From CAZAFN01 sp964484795 (GTDB taxonomy: Bacteria; Pseudomonadota; Alphaproteobacteria; Methylaequorales; Methylaequoraceae), in contig CAZAFN010000009.1 in assembly GCA_964484795.1 (NCBI GenBank), positions 1-47,008 on the forward strand: 47,008 nt of DNA, in the 5' to 3' direction. The position numbers were made by a program, and so were the translations under genes. Positions 42,582 to 47,008 of this stretch are shown here, in pieces (position 1 is the first letter of the stretch; each line of letters begins with the position of its first letter). Below the pieces are notes generated by a model that was not told the DNA's origin, did not search any database, and saw only the letters and a list, made by a program, of their open reading frames with translations.

Positions 42582-42646
42582 CAAAACATCCACAATAAAA
42601 AAAATATTGCAAAATCAAAAAGAACTACTTTTATGAAATCACTCAT
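42578..42646 (-). CDS. Candidate mini-ORF: 22-residue hydrophobic peptide
   Basis: From ATG 42646 to TGA 42578 there are 22 codons giving a very hydrophobic peptide (VVLFDFAIFFLLWMFW core). It ends in a GTGA overlap with the 46-residue frame at 42581. No strong ribosome site is seen upstream (AAGAG is 13 bases away). It may act as a leader or a small membrane peptide, or the two frames together may be a decayed or frameshifted gene. Support is limited to composition and the overlap. Confidence 0.25.
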   Translation of the reverse strand: MSDFIKVVLFDFAIFFLLWMFW

Positions 42647-42720
42647 TATAACTTAATCTCTTAATCTTTTAGTTTTATAAAACAAATTCTAACGCAACAA
42701 ACTATTTTTTTAAAGTTAAA

Positions 42721-42750
42721 TGAGTGATGAAATCACTCAGCTGTTTTTTA
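42721..42750 (+). terminator. Hairpin followed by T-rich sequence (probable terminator)
   Basis: TGAGTGAT (42721-42728) pairs with ATCACTCA (42732-42739) across a three-base GAA loop, followed by GCTG and six T. This is the shape of a weak rho-independent terminator on the plus strand. It could stop readthrough from the PPOX gene, although it lies about 360 bases beyond it. The right arm is repeated at 42633-42645. Confidence 0.5.
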
Positions 42751-42828
42751 ATTCAAAGTTCTTCTAGAATTTTATAGATTGGTTCCAAAATTTATTTATA
42801 ATGGATGTATAATCTACAGGGGAGAAAA

Positions 42829-43572
42829 ATGAATCAATCAGATGTTAATGCACGCTCAATTAGAGAAAATATGATAAAAATTTCTCAAATTGATACCGAT
42901 GTCATGGAAAATAAGGCATTGATTTTTCAATCACGAACAACGATTGAAGAGAATAGATTGTTGATTTTAAGTAATTATACCGCGGCGTTTATGGGAAACA
43001 GACAGTTAGCCAATGCAAACACTGACGGAATTTATGAAAATAGAAGTGCAATCTTATCAAACTATTTATTTGTAAATGATGTTGAGAAAAATTTTGTTTA
43101 TGCTCAAATAAACAAATCCTCACTTGATTTTCTAGAACACAAATCAAAATTAAATTCGGAAATTCTAAAAATCAGCGAAGAAATGGCAGAAATTAATGCA
43201 AAATTAATTGATGTAAACAAAAAAATCATGGATTTAAACCAATCAATAGTTGACTTCAATAGCAAACAAATAGCCATCAACAAAGAGTTAATAGATGGTA
43301 AATTGAAACCAGCAAAAGCTACGCCAGATTCAAATGCTAAATTGATACAAAAAAATAGAAATGCAATGTTAGAGTTAGACAAAAACGTTAAAAAGAATCG
43401 AAAAAGAATGCAGTCTTTATTAAGTCAATCTGTAGAGAACTCAACTGCTTTAATGAGGAATAAAAATCATATTCTACAACGTCGCTCGGACATTATGGCA
43501 AATCGAGCAACAATACAGGTGAACAAATCAAAGATCTTTGTCAATTCTAAAATGCCAAAAATGATGGCTTAA
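42829..43572 (+). CDS. Coiled-coil protein with heptad repeats rich in asparagine, function unknown
   Basis: The 247-residue product is not in a family I can name. The start is ATG 42829 behind GGGGAG, not the frame's earlier ATG at 42805. It has no signal peptide or membrane helix, and is predicted almost wholly helical. Asparagines recur every seven residues, clearest in INAKLIDVNKKIMDLNQSI and on through VDFNSKQIAINKEL. There, isoleucine or leucine holds the a and d positions and Asn sits at e. An N-terminal half has ENR-x-x-I-L-x-N units (about 45-90), and the C-terminal half has NRNAM, KNRKRM and NRATIQ units. It would form a long oligomeric rod in the cytoplasm. Confidence 0.72.
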   Translation: MNQSDVNARSIRENMIKISQIDTDVMENKALIFQSRTTIEENRLLILSNYTAAFMGNRQLANANTDGIYENRSAILSNYLFVNDVEKNFVYAQINKSSLDFLEHKSKLNSEILKISEEMAEINAKLIDVNKKIMDLNQSIVDFNSKQIAINKELIDGKLKPAKATPDSNAKLIQKNRNAMLELDKNVKKNRKRMQSLLSQSVENSTALMRNKNHILQRRSDIMANRATIQVNKSKIFVNSKMPKMMA

Positions 43573-43612
43573 TAATGTGAAGATATTTTAGATTTCATTG
43601 AATATTTAATTT

Positions 43613-44062
43613 TTACTTTAGTGATCCATCTAAAATATACTTTAATATTCTAACAACCTGATGTTGATCTTTTGCAACTGCAGATGCGGATGCATCCACC
43701 TCTTTAAGCGCATGTTGATGTTCATCATTATGTATTACAATCATTGATTTATTTAAAGCCGAAGCATAACCTGCATCAAAGGCTGCGTTCCATTGTTTGT
43801 ATTTATCTCCAAATTTCACAATTACCAAATCACAGTCTTTGATGGATTTTTTGGTTTTGATTGAATTAATTTTTGCACCTTTGTTATCTTTCCAAAAATT
43901 TTTTTCTTCCATGCCAAGGATCTCAACCCCACAATTATCTGAAGCATCATGGTTTGTAATCGGTGAAGAAAACTTAATACTTAAATCTTCCTTTTTACAA
44001 AGTTGAATTATTTCTTCTCTCCAATCAGTATGAATCTCTCCTGACAAGTATACATTTAACAT
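43613..44062 (-). CDS. YtoQ family protein
   Basis: A 149-residue product close to Bacillus YtoQ. The opening LNVYLSGEIHTDWREEI, the central DHASDNCGVEILG-like stretch (NHDASDNCGVEILG) and the block KYKQWNAAFDAGYASALNK match. The fold is like nucleoside 2-deoxyribosyltransferases. The biochemical role of YtoQ is not established, to my knowledge. It is a single gene with 84 bases to the next minus-strand gene upstream. Confidence 0.88.
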   Translation of the reverse strand: MLNVYLSGEIHTDWREEIIQLCKKEDLSIKFSSPITNHDASDNCGVEILGMEEKNFWKDNKGAKINSIKTKKSIKDCDLVIVKFGDKYKQWNAAFDAGYASALNKSMIVIHNDEHQHALKEVDASASAVAKDQHQVVRILKYILDGSLK

Positions 44063-44146
44063 TTAATTCTCCTTTCTATACTCTTTGTAAGTTCATTCAA
44101 AAATCACTTCATTTTAGCAGACTGTTTCCCTATTGTGGATATAAAT

Positions 44147-44509
44147 TTAATAGTTATTACAAGCAATTCCCGATAAAAGTTTATTGTTATAAATGTTTCT
44201 TACCTGAATAAAACCAATGCCAAGTTCTTCACAACTTTGATCTGTAACGGTCTTTGGATGATAGGTTCTGGAAAAATCATCTTTGTTTCTGAAATTATTT
44301 TTTTTACTTGTGTGATAAACCACAAATGTATCTTGGTTAACAAACTTACCTTCGTGGGGAACTGACTCACTCCAGTATTTAAGATATGCTTTTCTTCTTT
44401 CTTTAATCTCGTCGGATAATTCATTTTTTGAAGTTTTAATTATTGCAAATTTATCTAGAACTAAAAATGTCATTCCTAAAACGAATAACAAACCAAATAT
44501 TTTTAACAT
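44147..44509 (-). CDS. Membrane-anchored hypothetical protein
   Basis: From ATG 44509, behind a GAGG ribosome site, the 120-residue product has one N-terminal hydrophobic helix (IFGLLFVLGMTFLVL) and then a polar, probably periplasmic, domain. Two cysteines lie near the C-terminus (SCEELGIG, GIACNNY). I see no motif that gives a function. The frame runs on to GTG 44524, which adds only MRGRL and is less likely. Confidence 0.5.
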   Translation of the reverse strand: MLKIFGLLFVLGMTFLVLDKFAIIKTSKNELSDEIKERRKAYLKYWSESVPHEGKFVNQDTFVVYHTSKKNNFRNKDDFSRTYHPKTVTDQSCEELGIGFIQVRNIYNNKLLSGIACNNY

Positions 44510-44603
44510 TAATCTGCCTCGCACGACTATTCACCGTCACCTAATTTCATCGTTTTTGGTATTTTTTTTATTTTAACTAAATTTACATTATTAGTTTTTA
44601 TAT

Positions 44604-45770
44604 CTAAAACAAGAATATTAATTCACTAAAAATATTATTGTTTGACTCAATCATTTTTTTAAAATCAATTCCTTCAAAACATTTAGTTGTTTGAGAAAGA
44701 ATCTTTGAGTAATTGTGCTCTATATTTTTTTTATTATTTGCTGATAAACTAGTTATACAAAAAAATCTTGAAATAGAATAAATTAAAATTGTTTTTCCTA
44801 TCATTTCCTGAGAATTTAGTGATTTTCTTGTAAAGCAATGAAACTTACCAAAAATCTCATTGATAAAATAGTTATGTTCAAAAAACGGGTATTTTTTTAA
44901 TAATTCATCAAATAGGATTCTATTTCTTTTAAATTTCAACATTGATTCTTGTCTATTATCAAAGAAATTTTGACAGTTTTTTTCCAAAATTTTTTTTATT
45001 GGGGGATGCAAATCCTCTTGAACTATACTAGAAAAAAAGTTTTTGAAAAATAATAACTGAAAGTTATCCCTATTTTCATGCATAGTCTCTTCCTTTTTTA
45101 AGGCATCAAAGATGAAAAAAAATATTTCCTCTATTTTACTAGGATTAGATTCAAAGTATTCTCTGTCAATTGCTACTTGATTAAGAACTCTCAGTATTAG
45201 ATGGATTTTTTTTTTTTCTAAAAATAATTTATAAATAAGATTTATAATCTTTTGTCCATTAATAGCATAGCTATTTAATTGGTTATTATGGTTTTCATTT
45301 AAATTGAGAAAATTTATGATACTCGAATTCCTTTTTTTTCCATCAACAACAACATCAAGCATTCTATTTTGAAATAAAGCCATTCGACTGATTTCTGGAC
45401 AACCAAATGAGCCTGAATTAAGTTCAGATTCAGGAAAATAAATAAATCTTCTTGGGAACTCCTGACACTCAGATGGCAAGATAGAATGGTGAATATGTTT
45501 GTGAAGTTTGCATAGCTTATCTTTATCAAAAAACGAACATGTTTTATTTTTGTCTACCAAGAGATGAACTTCTTTATTAGAACACTTAATCTTCTTGTAT
45601 GTTTTTAAAAAATGATCAAATTTGTTTTTATTAGATAATTTTGTAATTTTATTGTTTATTTTGTCTAATTCCTCTTGCTTAGCATGAACAGACAATCCTT
45701 CGCAGCATGTATTAGAACAATCACTTCCCAAACATTTGAATTTTTTAAAATAATCTAATTCAATTAACAT
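44604..45770 (-). CDS. FliB-like protein (flagellin lysine-N-methylase family)
   Basis: The 388-residue product has the Cys-rich start of the FliB family: KCLGSDCSNTCCEGLSV, then CSFFDKDKLCKLH and LPSECQEFPRRF, with a further GCPEISR. These cysteines are expected to bind an iron-sulfur cluster. FliB of Salmonella methylates lysines on flagellin. No flagellar gene lies in this window, so the substrate here may be another surface protein, or the family role may differ. I start at ATG 45770; TTG 45785 is also in frame. Confidence 0.82.
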   Translation of the reverse strand: MLIELDYFKKFKCLGSDCSNTCCEGLSVHAKQEELDKINNKITKLSNKNKFDHFLKTYKKIKCSNKEVHLLVDKNKTCSFFDKDKLCKLHKHIHHSILPSECQEFPRRFIYFPESELNSGSFGCPEISRMALFQNRMLDVVVDGKKRNSSIINFLNLNENHNNQLNSYAINGQKIINLIYKLFLEKKKIHLILRVLNQVAIDREYFESNPSKIEEIFFFIFDALKKEETMHENRDNFQLLFFKNFFSSIVQEDLHPPIKKILEKNCQNFFDNRQESMLKFKRNRILFDELLKKYPFFEHNYFINEIFGKFHCFTRKSLNSQEMIGKTILIYSISRFFCITSLSANNKKNIEHNYSKILSQTTKCFEGIDFKKMIESNNNIFSELIFLF

Positions 45771-45941
45771 ACTAAATTTTAGCAATCAGTATGCCAAATT
45801 GATATTCTTAGGAGTTATGGCCAGTAATTGAAGAAAGATTACTCCACAGTAACTGACTGTTTTGGCAAGGTAGCTATAGATCTTTCTATTATTTCCTTCA
45901 AACTTTTTTTTTAATTTTAGAGATCATAATTATAGTACTAT

Positions 45942-46862
45942 TCATAGGTTGTTTTTTTTCCTATATATTTCGACATATCTGTGAGCCCAATTAACCAAAT
46001 TCTCTTTGAAACCATACGCATGTGTATATTGTAAAATCTGCATTGAAATTAATGCTAAGCGTTCGTCAAAGGTGGGCAACACACCTGGTTCAAGTAGAAA
46101 GTCTCGAAATGGTGGCACATCATTTCTCTGAAATTCAAATGCAATACTTGTTCTTGCTGATTCATCGTGTTTATCTGTTGAACTTGAACCCCAATGAAAT
46201 ATTTCTTGAGTCCAGATTAACAAATCACCAGAACTTGCTGGAAGCGCTTTAATATCAGATAAGTTGCCTGGTAACTCAAGAGGGTTCTTTTCTGATGCTA
46301 ATGTATTATAAAACTTATCCTTATTAGCTGGTAGCACATACATACAACTATTAGTAGGTGATGCATGACTTAAAGGAATCCAAACTGTAACAGACTTTGG
46401 TTCATTATTTTCAAATAATGATCCTTCATTCTTATCTCTGTGAGGTTGCCAACCTGATTGACCACAATTTATATGCCAAGCCCAAAAATCAGGAAGTTGT
46501 TTATAATCTTTACCTAATATTTCATCAAGTATGTTTTTAATTTGGAATTGTATATACCAGAATTCATCAAAAACAAAGGCAAAAACAGGAGGTAACCCAA
46601 TATCATCTATAACTTTAATGGAGCCTTCCATTATTGTTAGTGGTAAATCGAAACTTTTATCTTTTTTGTGAAAATAACCATATTTTATAAGGTTTTTTTT
46701 CAATTTTAATACTGAATTTTTTGAAATATCTAATATTTGATTATAACTCAATTTTTCTATATTTAGTTGAGGAACTAAATTTTCCCAGTAACTTACTGTT
46801 AATAATTCATCTGTAAAAATATTTTCATCAGATTTTTTTCTTAATAAGTTTTCTGTATTCAT
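45942..46862 (-). CDS. Phytanoyl-CoA dioxygenase (PhyH)-like Fe(II)/2-oxoglutarate oxygenase
   Basis: A 306-residue product of the PhyH-like family of non-haem iron, 2-oxoglutarate-dependent oxygenases. The iron site is HRD in QPHRDKNEG plus a distal His in EIFHWGSSS; an arginine in ARTSIAFEF would bind 2-oxoglutarate. VTVWIPLSHASPTNSCMYVLP is the usual strand between them. Substrates range from fatty acyls to halogenated or amino-acid natural products, and none can be fixed here. Start ATG 46862. A 171-base region without a gene lies downstream. Confidence 0.85.
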   Translation of the reverse strand: MNTENLLRKKSDENIFTDELLTVSYWENLVPQLNIEKLSYNQILDISKNSVLKLKKNLIKYGYFHKKDKSFDLPLTIMEGSIKVIDDIGLPPVFAFVFDEFWYIQFQIKNILDEILGKDYKQLPDFWAWHINCGQSGWQPHRDKNEGSLFENNEPKSVTVWIPLSHASPTNSCMYVLPANKDKFYNTLASEKNPLELPGNLSDIKALPASSGDLLIWTQEIFHWGSSSTDKHDESARTSIAFEFQRNDVPPFRDFLLEPGVLPTFDERLALISMQILQYTHAYGFKENLVNWAHRYVEIYRKKNNL

Positions 46863-47008
46863 ACTTTATTAATTGCAATTTTTAGACCACTTACTTTCAG
46901 AGTATAAAAGTCTTTTATTGGCATATTTTTGCTTAACTTTCTAAGATTATTTCATTGATTTTTTTCTTTTTTCTAAAAAATGAAGATATAAATTCATCCA
47001 TTCTTTTT

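Larger units (their letters stand above)
42363..42828. other. Gene-poor intergenic region
   Basis: This 466-base, AT-rich stretch is the longest without a convincing long gene. It holds two candidate overlapping mini-ORFs on the minus strand (42646-42441), a hairpin followed by T-rich sequence at 42721-42750, and a 13-base direct repeat, ATGAAATCACTCA, at 42633-42645 and 42727-42739. A likely -10 box TATAAT (42797-42802) and ribosome site GGGGAG (42819-42824) serve the gene at 42829. I see no conserved RNA structure that I recognise. Confidence 0.5.

Noticed and set aside
45820..45850. Inverted repeat AGTAAT / ATTACT in the gap after the PhyH-like gene.
   Set aside because: Six A/T-rich pairs with a nine-base loop are expected by chance in this composition, and no T run follows.
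1..47008. CRISPR arrays, insertion sequences, phage or integrase genes.
   Set aside because: No regular repeat-spacer pattern, transposase motif or integrase was seen. The single tRNA is not flanked by a repeated 3' end that would mark an attachment site.

Overview
The window is an AT-rich, gene-dense bacterial chromosome segment. It reads as Alphaproteobacteria, probably a small-genome marine lineage. This rests on the purS-purQ-purL-bolA-grxD order, a PopZ/DUF2497-type protein, a QueE with the CX14CX2C cluster, a class II DAHP synthase, short or overlapping gene junctions, frequent TTG/GTG starts and lysine-rich proteins. No phage, insertion sequence, CRISPR array or rRNA was seen. One tRNA, Leu(UAA), is present.

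Layout. (a) 1-2768, minus strand: an oxalate/formate-type MFS transporter cut by the window edge, mobA and fdhD. moaA is divergent, so this is a molybdenum cofactor and formate module. (b) 2857-11159: moaA-nadK-argE-queA-tgt-queF on plus, facing queC-queE-queD on minus, then queG. Every queuosine gene after GTP cyclohydrolase is here. (c) 11142-13548: proline iminopeptidase, a small HEIIH protein, a DsbA-like exported thiol oxidoreductase and tRNA-Leu. (d) 13548-18486: a surface-sugar block with a TPR-sulfotransferase, manC, gmd and a glycosyltransferase. (e) 18488-20341: two PopZ-like small proteins, a membrane-anchored SHOCT-like protein and a CinA N-terminal-type protein. (f) 20395-26930: map-purB-purC-purS-purQ-purL-bolA-grxD, almost without gaps. 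(g) 26927-39282, minus strand: glycosyltransferase, rpsD, trmJ, cimA, gltX, nadE, class II DAHP synthase, glutathione reductase, FMN reductase, a YidD-GNAT fusion and cysS. (h) 39296-46862: a looser accessory region of small exported hypotheticals, a PPOX flavoprotein, a heptad-repeat coiled-coil protein, YtoQ, a FliB-like protein and a PhyH-like dioxygenase, with the longest non-coding stretch (42363-42828).

The points most worth a second look are these. nadE has its first two codons out of frame with the rest of an otherwise complete gene. YidD is fused to an acetyltransferase. QueD lacks the expected catalytic Cys and Glu, and Tgt lacks two of three zinc cysteines, although both sit in an intact queuosine locus. 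Two hydrophobic mini-ORFs sit in tandem with a GTGA overlap. A heptad protein carries an Asn in nearly every repeat. A FliB-type lysine methylase has no flagellar neighbours. I found no clear-cut new defence or mobile system. Assignments rest on motif recognition and remembered family sequences; no search was run.
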